A stretch of DNA of 64,000 nucleotides from Bog-473 sp963781955 (GTDB lineage Bacteria > Actinomycetota > Acidimicrobiia > Acidimicrobiales > RAAP-2): NCBI GenBank assembly GCA_963781955.1, contig CAWAHU010000002.1:682001-746000 (forward strand), written 5' to 3'. Made by a program: the position numbers and the translations under genes. This document shows, piece by piece, positions 45,473 to 54,011 of this stretch; positions within the stretch are counted from its first letter, which is position 1, and each line of letters opens with the position of its first letter. Below the pieces are notes generated by a model. It worked only from the letters and a program-made list of their open reading frames with translations. It had not been told where the DNA came from and ran no database searches.

Positions 45473-45763
45473 TCATGAGCACGAACGACACCCGCAGCGA
45501 ACCTTCGAGGGAACTCCGGGCGCCGAGAGCGACGGAGATGAACCTCGACACCGTCCGGCGCACCGCTCCAGTCGGAGCGCCAGCTTCGGGCAGAGCTCGA
45601 CCGTCGCCCGGGCCATGTCCTCGAGATCCCGGGGGACCGCACCGTCGGCGATGATCGGGTACCCCCAGTCATCGAGCGCGATCAGCTCGGGCAGCATCTC
45701 CGCGCACGTCCCGCGACCGTCGCATGCGATCCGGTCGATGCGCAACGTCACGGGCGATCTCAC
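45473..45763 (-). CDS. ferredoxin, [3Fe-4S]/[4Fe-4S] single-cluster type
   Basis: Up to 96 residues. The ferredoxin part is the first 66: CDGRGTCAEMLPELI with two Cys and VELCPKLALRL with the third. The remaining 30 residues (SSPSLSAPGVP...) are Ser/Cys/Arg-rich and not conserved, so the gene may be extended by a shift near its end or simply have a long tail. The GTG start overlaps the NuoF-like stop (GTGA). It is the last gene of the electron-transfer operon. Confidence 0.72.
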   Translation of the reverse strand: MRSPVTLRIDRIACDGRGTCAEMLPELIALDDWGYPIIADGAVPRDLEDMARATVELCPKLALRLERCAGRCRGSSPSLSAPGVPSKVRCGCRSCS

Positions 45764-47067
45764 CGGGGCGCCGCCGTCGGGATGGCGAGCGACGTCGGAC
45801 CCCCTCGGGCCGTGCAGCGCCCGGCCAGGTGCTCAGAGACCTCGCCCTCGAAGACGTCCAGCGCGGAGCGAATGTGGCGGGAGACACCGTCAGGGTGGCC
45901 ACACGCGCCGCGGCCCTCGATCTCGTCGACCCACCGGGTCAGGTCGTCGAAGCGAAGCGGCGCGCCGGCCGCGAGGAGTTCGAGCTGCTCTGCGATCGCC
46001 GGGAGCCCGAACTTGCACGGTCCGCACTGGCCGGCGGACTGCGACGCCAGATAGCGGACGAGTCGCGCCGTCTCGACCACTCCGCACCCGGTGGCCGGAA
46101 GGGCCACGATCAGACCGGCCCCGAGCCCGACCCCGAGGCCGCCTCGGCTGAAGGGGAGGGACAGCGCGGCCGGAGCCGGCACCCAGGTGCCGAAGTACCC
46201 CCCGATCAGCAGCGCCTGGAGCGGGGTGCTCGGTCCACCGCCCAGCTCGAGCACCTCGGACGTCGGCGTGCCGATCGCAACCTCGAAGACCCCCGGGGTG
46301 ACGAGCGATCCGGCCAGGGTGACGAGCATCGTCCCGGGTTCGTCGGCCGTCCCCACCTGGCGGTACCACGTTGCGCCGTGGCGACCCACGAGGGCGAGGT
46401 GGGCCAGCGTCTCGACGTTCTGGACGAGAGTGGGTCGACCTCGCAGGCCGCGTTCGGTCATCCGGGGCGCCTTCCCCAGGGGGATCGGAGTCCCCCGCCC
46501 GACCCAGTTGACGACGGCGCTCGCCTCACCGGCGACGAAGCCGTCCGCCGCGGTCATGATGCGGAACGTCGCCACGTCGAGCCCGATCCGCTGGCGCTCT
46601 GCCAGCGCGGCATCGACGTTCTCGCGCACGTCGCGGTGGACGACCATGACGATCTCCCTCGCCCCGACGAGGCTGGCCGCCAGGGCGGCGCCGTCGAGGA
46701 CCAGGTGAGGCGAGCGAGCGAGGAGCGCCCGGTCCTTCATGCTGGCCGGCTCGCCCTCGGTTCCGTTGCCGATGACGAACGGCCTGCCGCGGTGGCTGAG
46801 CAGCGCACGGAGCTTCTGGCCGGTCGGGAAGGCGGCCCCGCCGTGACCGACCAGGCCGGCGCGCTCGATCTCGCCCAAGGTCGCCTCCCGCCATCGGTCC
46901 GACGACGGGTGGTGCTCGAGAGGGCCGTGGCGGTCGAGGTGTGCCACCAACCCCGTCGGCGCCCACTGGTCCGGTGGCAGGAGTCTCTGGACCACTGTCG
47001 TCGGCCGGTACGGCACCATTCGATCCATCGGCCGCGGCGTCGTGATCAGGTCGGCAGTGGCGCTCAT
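45760..47067 (-). CDS. NuoF-like NADH dehydrogenase flavoprotein
   Basis: A 435-residue protein with the 51-kDa complex I fold. NADH/FMN-binding region: GHGGAAFPTGQKLRALL, VIGNGTEGEPASMKDRALL; SLBB-like middle; C-terminal Fe-S motif QCGPCKFG (Cys about 347 and 350) and RGACGHPDG. It should oxidise NAD(P)H and pass electrons to the ferredoxin or the membrane partner. The ATG at 47067 overlaps the stop of the ferric-reductase gene. Sequence before the ATG is off-frame. Confidence 0.87.
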   Translation of the reverse strand: MSATADLITTPRPMDRMVPYRPTTVVQRLLPPDQWAPTGLVAHLDRHGPLEHHPSSDRWREATLGEIERAGLVGHGGAAFPTGQKLRALLSHRGRPFVIGNGTEGEPASMKDRALLARSPHLVLDGAALAASLVGAREIVMVVHRDVRENVDAALAERQRIGLDVATFRIMTAADGFVAGEASAVVNWVGRGTPIPLGKAPRMTERGLRGRPTLVQNVETLAHLALVGRHGATWYRQVGTADEPGTMLVTLAGSLVTPGVFEVAIGTPTSEVLELGGGPSTPLQALLIGGYFGTWVPAPAALSLPFSRGGLGVGLGAGLIVALPATGCGVVETARLVRYLASQSAGQCGPCKFGLPAIAEQLELLAAGAPLRFDDLTRWVDEIEGRGACGHPDGVSRHIRSALDVFEGEVSEHLAGRCTARGGPTSLAIPTAAPR

Positions 47068-47693
47068 GACCGGACCCCCGGACCGGCGGTGAGCGCGTGC
47101 CGCGCCGCCGGGTTCGAACGCTCGGTCTGGATCGCCCTCTTCTTGGACTGCAAGGTGAAGAGGATCCGGTCGACGACGGCCAGGGCCACGGCGCTCGCCG
47201 AACCCCAGACCAGCGCGGCGACCCACCAGATGCCCATGTCGGTGCCGGCGCTGAGTGAGTGCAGGAAGGCCACGGGCCACGACGCGTAGGCCAGCCAGTG
47301 CACGGCCCGCCACCATCGGTGCCCGAGCCTCCGGCGGACCAAGCTGGTGATCAGGACGGCTGCCCCGAGGTCCACGGCCAGCGTGCCGAGGCCCAGCGCG
47401 AGCGGCTTGAAGTGGGAGGTGAAGGGGAGGACGGCCGCCCACCACCCGATCGAGACATAGGGATCGAGCATCGCCGTCGCCACATGGAGCGCCAGGAGGG
47501 CCACCGAGAACAGGGCCAGGGTGCGGTGGAGCTCCGCCACCGCGAAGCGGGGCACCGACCTGAGACGGGCACCGAGTCTCGTCGATATGCCCAAGACGAA
47601 GACCGTCGAGAAGAGCACGAGGAGCATCACCCCGCTCGCTCGCGACACCAGCCACATCCAGGGGAGCTGGGTGACGGCGGTTCCCGCGCTCAC
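47064..47693 (-). CDS. ferric-reductase-like transmembrane protein
   Basis: A 209-residue membrane protein with about six hydrophobic helices and His residues placed for heme binding (AELHRTLALFSVALLALHVATA, RWWRAVHWLAYASWPVAFLHSL). This is the ferric-reductase/YedZ-like membrane domain without the flavin reductase half. It is expected to move electrons across or within the membrane, fed by the NuoF-like protein. GTG start at 47693 overlapping the ApbE stop. Confidence 0.85.
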   Translation of the reverse strand: MSAGTAVTQLPWMWLVSRASGVMLLVLFSTVFVLGISTRLGARLRSVPRFAVAELHRTLALFSVALLALHVATAMLDPYVSIGWWAAVLPFTSHFKPLALGLGTLAVDLGAAVLITSLVRRRLGHRWWRAVHWLAYASWPVAFLHSLSAGTDMGIWWVAALVWGSASAVALAVVDRILFTLQSKKRAIQTERSNPAARHALTAGPGVRS

Positions 47694-48739
47694 CGTGCAC
47701 CCCTCAGCGCCATGACCCTCGACCCGAGACGGTCGACGGCGGGAGCGACGAGCTCGCCACCGTCGAGTTCGGGCCAGGATCCGATCAGGCGGACCGAACC
47801 GTCGTGCCCGACGAGCCGCGCCGGCAGTCCGGCCGAGGTGACCATGTCCAGTGCCTCGTCTCCGCCGACGATCAGCGCGGTCGACGCGGCGTTGGCGTAG
47901 GCACACGTGGGCGCGCCCACCGTCGCCGTGCGCCAGCGAGCTCGCGCCGGCTCGCCGGTGCGTGGGTCGATGAGGTGATGCAACGTGCGGTCGCCGCGGC
48001 TCCAGCGACGGCACACGACCGAAGAGGTGGCTACGCCCCCTCGCTGCATCCGCACGAAGTGACCGGAGGTCCCTTGGTCACCCGCCGGATCCTCGGCCAC
48101 CAGGATCGGCCATCCACCCTGGGGGCTCTGGCCCGCCAGGGCCATGTCCCCGCCGAGGCTGACGAGGACGCCGCCGCCGCCATCCATGGCGCAGAGCGCC
48201 GCGTGGGCGGAACGGTCGGAACCCACGCCCTTGGCGGTCGCTCCGAGATCCAGCACCGTGCCGCCCGGCCGCCGGAGCAGACGACCTTCGAGCTCGATCG
48301 AGGCCCACCCGGGAGCCGGGGACGCCACCGCCGGAGCGTCGAGACGACGTTCGGGGACAGACGCGAAGTCGCGGTCGTATCCCATTGCGATGAGCGCGCC
48401 GCCCACGGTGGGATCCACCAGTCCCGCCGTCAACTCCGCCGCAGCCAGCGCGGTCGCCAGCAGCTCGGCGAGACCCTGGCTCAGGAGGAACGTGTGCGAA
48501 TCCGACGAGTTCACCTGCGAGAGCTCCGAGTCCTCCCTGAACCGGCTGGCCTGTCGGTCGAGCTCGGCCAGCTCACGATCGACGGCATGGAGGGCCCGTG
48601 GGAGCTCGTGCGGCGGCCAGACGACCACCCTCGCCGTCGTCCCCAAGGCGGCCCTCTCAGCGACCGCGACACCTCGTTCGTTGAGGTCGACCTGCCGCCA
48701 GGTGGCTGCTGTCGCGGTTGGAACCAGGACCGGCATCAC
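47690..48739 (-). CDS. apbE: FAD:protein FMN transferase (ApbE)
   Basis: A 349-residue ApbE: SRFREDSELSQVN, DPTVGGALIAMGYDRD, DLGATAKGVGSDR, VLVSLGGDMALAG, HHLIDPRTGEPA and NAASTALIVGG. ApbE attaches FMN to Thr/Ser in D-x-x-(T/S)-G-A-(T/S) sites of secreted or membrane flavoproteins. No clear acceptor site is visible in the neighbouring genes, so the target is either elsewhere or non-canonical. GTG at 48739 overlaps the previous stop (GTGA); ATG at 48736 is an alternative. Confidence 0.9.
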   Translation of the reverse strand: MMPVLVPTATAATWRQVDLNERGVAVAERAALGTTARVVVWPPHELPRALHAVDRELAELDRQASRFREDSELSQVNSSDSHTFLLSQGLAELLATALAAAELTAGLVDPTVGGALIAMGYDRDFASVPERRLDAPAVASPAPGWASIELEGRLLRRPGGTVLDLGATAKGVGSDRSAHAALCAMDGGGGVLVSLGGDMALAGQSPQGGWPILVAEDPAGDQGTSGHFVRMQRGGVATSSVVCRRWSRGDRTLHHLIDPRTGEPARARWRTATVGAPTCAYANAASTALIVGGDEALDMVTSAGLPARLVGHDGSVRLIGSWPELDGGELVAPAVDRLGSRVMALRGAR

Positions 48740-49173
48740 GAGTCACCCGATCCCGTGGAGATGACGCGAGCCGGGTTCGAGGCGCTCGGTGCGCCTCCTT
48801 GGTGGGGTGCAGCGGCGACCGTCACGCCAGAAGCGCTCGTCGTCGCCACGGGGCTCCCCACGGAAGGTCCGCCTTGGACGACGCCGGCCGCGGCAGTCGG
48901 GGTCCCGACCGGCGTCGTCACGGCGGCCGTGCCGACCGCTTTGGACTGCGTGGCGGCGGCCAGGGCGCCCGTCGTGGCTCCCATGCCGACGACCAGCGCG
49001 GCCAGCGACCAGTTGGACATCCGTCGGATCTTCCGGAGCCCGTCGTTCCGTGTCGTCTCGGCTGTCGTCTCGGCCGTCGTCTCGGCTGTCGTCTCGGCCG
49101 CGGTACCCCGGCGACCGGTGTGGCGCGCGTACCTGCTCGATCGCTCGGGGTCTGTGTCATAGGGCGTCTCCAT
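48736..49173 (-). CDS. single-pass membrane protein with AETT repeats
   Basis: A 145-residue protein: a charged cytosolic N-terminus with AETT repeated four times (residues about 25-40), one TM helix (LAALVVGMGATTGALAAAT), then a Thr/Ala/Gly/Pro-rich outside region ending in a Ser-rich tail. No domain is known. TTGAL in the TM segment is not a good flavinylation site since the Asp is missing. It is first in the operon and may anchor or organise the complex. Confidence 0.65.
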   Translation of the reverse strand: METPYDTDPERSSRYARHTGRRGTAAETTAETTAETTAETTRNDGLRKIRRMSNWSLAALVVGMGATTGALAAATQSKAVGTAAVTTPVGTPTAAAGVVQGGPSVGSPVATTSASGVTVAAAPHQGGAPSASNPARVISTGSGDS

Positions 49174-49336
49174 GTCTGTTCACTCTCTTCGCTCGATCTG
49201 GCCGGTTGGCCTGTCGTGAGTGTGCACTGCGCTCCATGAGTCGACCGTGAGGAGAAGATGTGAGCCTTCACATGTTGGCGACGACCGTGGCTCGGCCGTC
49301 CGACGAAGGGCTGGTGATCCCCTCTAGCCTGGACCT

Positions 49337-50017
49337 ATGAGGGTCCTGGTGGTCGAAGACGACCAGCGGATGTCCAGCCTGCTCCAGCGGAGCCTCGAGG
49401 AAGAGGGTTACGCGGTCGATGTGGCGAACGACGGGCCGAACGGGTTGTGGATGGCCAAGGAGTTCCCATACGGGGCGATCGTCCTCGACGTCATGTTGCC
49501 GGGGTTCGACGGGTTCGAGCTGTGCCGCCAGTTGCGAGAGGCGGCGGTCTGGACTCCGGTCCTCATGCTCACCGCGCGCGACGAGATCGGTGATCGCGTA
49601 CGTGGGCTGGACGTGGGCGCCGACGACTACTTGGTCAAGCCCTTCAGCCTCCTCGAGCTCGCGGCCCGGATCCGGGCGCTCTCGCGCCGTGACGATCGTG
49701 CTCGACCGACCGTCCTCTGCGTGGGGGACCTGCGGCTCGATCCGGCGGCCAAGCGGGCTTGGAGAGGCGAGGCCGAGCTGACGCTCTCTCCGAAGGAGAT
49801 GGCGCTCCTGGAGCTGTTCCTGCGGCATCCCGGCACGGTGCTCTCGCGCACCCAGATCATCGATGCGGTCTGGGACTTCGCCTACCAGGGTGGTTCGAAC
49901 GTCGTCGACCAGTACGTGAAGTACCTCCGAGACAAGGTCGATGCACCGTTCGGCCGCCAGGACATCGAGACCGTGCGCGGCATGGGGTACCGCCTGCGGG
50001 CGGAAGAACCTCACTAG
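49337..50017 (+). CDS. response regulator, OmpR/PhoB family
   Basis: A 226-residue two-domain regulator. Receiver: acidic pocket VVEDD (Glu7-Asp9), phospho-acceptor Asp51 in LDVMLPG, Thr in MLTARD, Lys in YLVKPF. C-terminal winged helix: LTLSPKEMALLELFLRHPG, SNVVDQYVKYLRDKVD, VRGMGYRL. It is divergent from the ApbE operon 164 bases away, so control of that operon is the obvious hypothesis. It is followed by its kinase three bases later. Confidence 0.93.
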   Translation: MRVLVVEDDQRMSSLLQRSLEEEGYAVDVANDGPNGLWMAKEFPYGAIVLDVMLPGFDGFELCRQLREAAVWTPVLMLTARDEIGDRVRGLDVGADDYLVKPFSLLELAARIRALSRRDDRARPTVLCVGDLRLDPAAKRAWRGEAELTLSPKEMALLELFLRHPGTVLSRTQIIDAVWDFAYQGGSNVVDQYVKYLRDKVDAPFGRQDIETVRGMGYRLRAEEPH

Positions 50018-50020
50018 GTC

Positions 50021-51407
50021 ATGTCTATCCGCCTTCGGCTCACCCTCTTCTTCGCGATCGCGTCCGCGGTGGTCCTCTCTCTCGGAGCCTGGCTGTTCGT
50101 ATCCGTGCTCTCGACGTCGCTCTTGAGCGCCGTCGATTCGCAGCTGGCGGCCCAGGCGTCCCACGCATCGAGCTATCTCGGGGCGGGCTCGCGGGTTCCG
50201 TTGACGACCTCGGGTGCCAACGCGCCCGAGTACGTCGTCCAGGTGGTCGACGGCTCGGGGAACGTGCGGGGGTCCAGCGCGGAAGCGCCGGCGGTGCCGA
50301 TCCTGCCCGCGGCCGCCGTGGATCGAGCCAGGACGCAACAGGTCCTCGTGACCCACACGCGCAGTGATGAGCACGAGCGCGTCCTGGCGCAACCGCTTCC
50401 GGGCCGAGCGGGCTGGACCGTCATCGTCGGAGTGTCGCTGGAGACCTTCGACTCCACCATGAGCCGGGTGACGACCGAGCTGGTGATCGGGTGCAGCCTG
50501 ATCGTCCTCCTCGCCGCCGGCGGGTCGTACCTGCTGGCGAGGTCCGCCCTCCGGCCGGTGGAACGACTCCGCGCGCGAAGTCTCAGACCTCTCGGTCCGG
50601 GACACCCCCGGCACGCTCGCCGTTCCGCGCACACACGACGAGATCAGCGCGCTGGCCTCCACGATGAACGAGCTGCTCGCCCGGGTGCGGTCGTCTCTCG
50701 AGCGCGAACGAAGCCTGGTCGCCGATGCCAGCCATGAGTTGAGAACCCCGCTCGCCGTCCTTCAAGGTGAGATGGAGCTGGCGGAACGACCGGGACGGAC
50801 CCGCGACGAGCTCATGGCCACGGTGACTGTCGCCACCGAGGAGGTCGCCCGGCTGACCCGGATCGCCGACGATCTGCTGCTGCTGTCCCGGGGCGATCAG
50901 GGCCAGCTGCCGATCGCCCCCGTGGTGGTCGCCGTCGGTGACTACTTAGACGAGATCGTGGACCACGCACGGCCGCGGATCGCCGAGCACGAGATGACCT
51001 GCCGGGTCGATGCCCCCTCGGGTCTCGAGGCGCGCCTCGACCCGCACCGGATCAGACAGGTCGTCGACAACCTCATCGACAACTCACTGAGATACTGCCC
51101 CCGCGGTTCGGTGATCGAACTGCGTACCGGCGCAGCGGCTCAGGACCTCTGGCTCGAGGTGGCGGACGACGGCCCCGGATTCGACCCGGCCTTCCTCCCA
51201 CATGCGTTCGAGCGGTTCCGGCGCTCGGACACCAGCCGGTCCCGAGACCAGGGCGGCGCGGGACTCGGTCTGGCGATCGTCCAGTCGATCGTGGGTGCCC
51301 ATGGCGGCACGGTCGTGGTCGAGAACGGAGCCGCCGGCGGGGCGTGCGTCCGTCTCACACTGCCCCAGGCCGTCTCGCCGAGCCCGGCGGAGGTGGAGAC
51401 ATCGTGA
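50021..51407 (+). CDS. HAMP-type sensor histidine kinase, one frameshift near 50576
   Basis: About 461 residues if the extra C at 50576 is ignored. First frame: TM1 (LFFAIASAVVLSLGAWLFVSVL), an extracytoplasmic sensor of about 120 residues, TM2 and the start of HAMP (LRPVERLRA). Second frame: EVSDLSVRD, phospho-acceptor DASHELRTPLAVLQ, N-box RQVVDNLIDNSLRYCP, G1 DDGPGFDP, G2 GGAGLGLAIVQSIV. The sensor part could respond to redox state or a ligand outside the membrane. It pairs with the preceding regulator. Confidence 0.88.
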
Positions 51408-51460
51408 CCAGATGTGCGCCCTTCGGCATCCGCATCCGTGCCGGGCGGCGAATAGAGGCC

Positions 51461-51617
51461 ATGAGGACGACCATCGATTCCTACAAGGCTCGGGCGGGGC
51501 GCCTCGACCTTGAGGGCATCAATTTCGATGACTTCAAGGATCAGCCCCTGGCTCCGGCCGCCCTGCGGTCACTCCGCCACATGCACGACGTGGAGCATCA
51601 CACGGTCTGCTACCTAC
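51461..51617 (+). pseudogene. 5' fragment of a ferritin-like gene
   Basis: ATG at 51461 begins about 52 residues (SYKARAGRLDLEGINFDDF, LRHMHDVEHHTVCYL) that are the N-terminus of a diiron ferritin-like protein. Similarity ends at about 51617, where unrelated sequence begins. The continuation (DLLLTPAHQDPEIIGFL) resumes at about 53260 in a compatible order, so one gene has been split. Confidence 0.7.
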
Positions 51618-52134
51618 CCACTCGGACCCACAGCTGATGCAGCCCCGCCGAAACGGCCTTCTGCACGATCTCGGCGGCATCGCCACCGTCGGTGCTGTCC
51701 CACTGCCAGATCCACATGCCTTTGCCGCTGAGCGCCGCGAGGTGCGAGGTCCACGGTGCCGGCGCCTTCACCGGCGGAAGAGACGTCACGAGGACCGCTG
51801 GGTGCCACGGCGGCGGTGAGGGCGGCAGTGGCGGGTGCGGGGGCACGGGGCAGCCAGCGAGCGCGACCTGGCCGGAAATTGATGGCACCGTCGTGGTGGT
51901 CGGCGCGGGCTGTGCGGCCGGGGGCGCCCGTCGTCTTCTTGGCCGCGGCGAAGCGACTGCCGGTCGCAGAAGGCGCGAGGGTGCCGAGATGGCGACACGG
52001 CCCGAGCCACTCGAGGCCTTGGGAGGAGTGGAGCCGGACGTCGCGGCGAACGTCGCCACAGCGGCCACTGCGGTGCCGCCGAGCACAACTGACACGGCTG
52101 CCCACGAACGCTTCACCCGGCCGGACAAGAGCAC
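51610..52134 (-). pseudogene. secreted/anchored Pro-rich protein, 3' end lost
   Basis: GTG at 52134 begins SWAAVSVVLGGTAVAAVATFAA, an N-terminal membrane/signal segment, then a Pro/Thr-rich linker, then the start of a folded domain (GMWIWQWDSTDGGDAAEIVQKA, LHQLWVRVG). The domain breaks off at about 51618 where the split ferritin-like gene begins; the stop at 51610 is accidental. In intact relatives a TIM-barrel-like glycosidase domain would be expected to follow, but this is inference. Confidence 0.6.
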
Positions 52135-52345
52135 GGTCCATTGTCGCGGGCCGCCTGATCACACGCTTGGCAGCCCTGCCCCGCTATGCCTCTGAGGTCC
52201 GTGGATCAAGGGAGGGAAAGCGACCAAGCCTCCTCGAACCGGCAATGTACGGGGGCAGGGCTGCTCGATGCATCGGCGCGGTCCTGATCTGCGAATCATT
52301 AGGTTCGGGTGAACCCGAACTGCCGCCAGCGGCGAGGACTAAAGC

Positions 52346-52573
52346 TCACGACGCCCGCCGTCTCTTGGTGGGCCGCGGTTCCTCAGTGGGTTGGCGCACA
52401 ATGTCCCTGATTATCGGGTCCGTGAGCAGGTCATACACCAACCAGCTTGCGCCGTCGGCAGAGACCACCGCCTCCCGTGGGTTCACAGAACGCCGTGTCC
52501 ATACGACCCCGTCGATGATGCCCTGGGATGCGCCGGATCGGGCGAATGAGACTAAATCGTTGAACGTCCTCAT
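52346..52573 (-). CDS. hypothetical protein, 75 residues
   Basis: Starts at the ATG at 52573 with GAAGGGAA nearby. The sequence TFNDLVSFARSGASQGIIDG, VNPREAVVSADGASWLVYDLL and a basic tail looks genuine. No family is recognised. It lies inside the inserted segment, with lower GC than the neighbours. Confidence 0.5.
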   Translation of the reverse strand: MRTFNDLVSFARSGASQGIIDGVVWTRRSVNPREAVVSADGASWLVYDLLTDPIIRDIVRQPTEEPRPTKRRRAS

Positions 52574-53053
52574 GGCGTTCCCTTCAATGTTAAGCGAGGA
52601 AACCCATCCCTCATGATACCTGGTCATTCCCGTAGACGACGCGAGAAATAGCCAGCGCCCACACTTGTCAGCTGCGAAGATCGGAGGCCGCCAAAGGGTC
52701 TGACGAGTAGCGCAGATTTTGCCCTAAGCGCCCCTACGTAGCCCCGTATGGCCCCGAGTCTGCGAATGAAGGTCTATGGGCCCCGGGAAGTTATTCAGGG
52801 CGGCCCCCATGCTGCCGAAGTGTCCCCACCGTCCCGATGCTCCTATGGATGATGTCAACCCCTTTCGCGAGAATTTTCGGGGGGTGAAGATGGCGGACAG
52901 ACCAATGATGGGCCACTCGTTTGAGAGGGCAAGCTCTTATCAGGTCACGCGTCTTCGGGAGTCGGTGGGCCTGGACCGTGGATCGGCAAATCGGGACGAA
53001 GTCAGTCGAAGTGACGACAGGCGTTAGGTGAGCCAGGTCCACGGTCCAGGGAT
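52574..53053. other. non-coding part of inserted segment
   Basis: About 480 bases between the hypothetical gene and the IS110 fragment. A plus-strand opening at 52776-53027 has no recognisable domain. It may include an end of the IS element, but no inverted repeat was found by eye. Confidence 0.45.
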
Positions 53054-53245
53054 CTAAGCGCGAGGTAGGTAGGGGTAGACCTCGCGAGCGACGTATCGCT
53101 TGAGCATGCGGATGGCCTCGCGCTTGGAGCGGCCGTCTTTGACCCGGCGCTCCACGTAGGCCTGGGTCCTCGGGTCCGAAGCCAGCCGGGTGATCACGAT
53201 GTGCCACAGCGCTCGGTTGGCCTGGCGGTCCCCACCGCGGTTGAG
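53054..53245 (-). pseudogene. IS110-family transposase, C-terminal fragment
   Basis: On the minus strand the frame reads HRLNRGGDRQANRALWHIV, DPRTQAYVERR, SKREAIRMLKRYVAREVYPYL and stops (TAG at 53056-53054). This is the C-terminal end of the transposase_20 domain of IS110 elements. Everything upstream, including the RuvC-like catalytic half, is missing because the sequence switches to the ferritin-like gene at about 53250. Confidence 0.85.
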
Positions 53246-53259
53246 CCGGTGGCACGTCG

Positions 53260-53917
53260 TGTGACCTCCTGCTCACCCCCGCCCACCAGGACCCCGAGAT
53301 CATCGGGTTCCTCTCGTGCTGGGTGTTCGAGGAGATGTGGCACGGCGAGGCCATCGGGCACGTCCTCGAGGCCCACGGCGAGCCGGCGGGAGCCCCGAGG
53401 ATCGCCGCGCTGCGCCACGGGCGCCGGCGCAAGGAGGCCGTCTCGACCTTGAGCACCATCGGGTCCGCCGCGTTCGCCGGACGTGCCTTCATCGCGCTGC
53501 ACATGGCCTGGGGCGCCGTCAACGAGTGGACGACCCAGGCCGGCTACAGCCGGCTCAACGAACGGGCGAGCCACCCGACGTTGCGCGAGCTGTTGAAGAG
53601 GATCATGAGACAAGAGGGCGGGCACATCGACTTCTACGCGTCGGAGGCCACCCGGCGCCTGGCCGCGAGCCCGAGGGCGCAGCGGCTCACCCGGTTCGCC
53701 CTCAAGCACCTGTGGCGACCGGTGGGATCGGGCGTGATGCCCAAGGACGAGGTCGCCTTCTTGGTCCGCTACCTCATCGACGGCGCCGACGGGGCCGACG
53801 GGGCCGCCGTGGCCTCGCGGATCGACCCGCAGGGTCGACCGTCTGCCGGGCCAGTCCGAGCTGCACCTGCTCGGCACCGCGGTCTCGAAGCACTCGGGTC
53901 AGCGCACCGCAGCCTAG
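53260..53917 (+). pseudogene. 3' fragment of the split ferritin-like gene
   Basis: Resumes at DLLLTPAHQDPEIIGF and carries the diiron-type helices FEEMWHGEAIG, WGAVNEWTTQAGY, RIMRQEGGHIDFYASEA. A surplus base at about 53833 must be skipped to reach the natural C-terminus (VDRLPGQSEL, LLGTAVSKHSG) and stop at 53915-53917. With the 5' part at 51461 it would encode about 270 residues. In its present place it has no start. Confidence 0.75.
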
Positions 53918-54011
53918 GGACGCCGCCGCCTAGGGACGCCGCAGCCCAGGGACATCGCAGCTGGTCCGCAGGATCCCCTTCACCCTGACCAGCTCGACCG
54001 GCGGCGGTAGC

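Larger units (their letters stand above)
51618..53259. other. 1.64-kb inserted segment splitting the ferritin-like gene
   Basis: The two halves of one ferritin-like gene flank this segment with little or no coding loss (VCYL / DLLLTP). Inside are a secreted-protein gene truncated exactly at the left junction, a 75-residue hypothetical protein and an IS110 transposase fragment truncated at the right junction. No terminal inverted repeat or target duplication is evident. It may be a rearranged remnant, several events, or an assembly join. Confidence 0.6.

Noticed and set aside
52574..53053. Possible IS110 bridge-RNA end
   Set aside because: No inverted repeat or clear structured guide loops could be seen by eye; left as a check.
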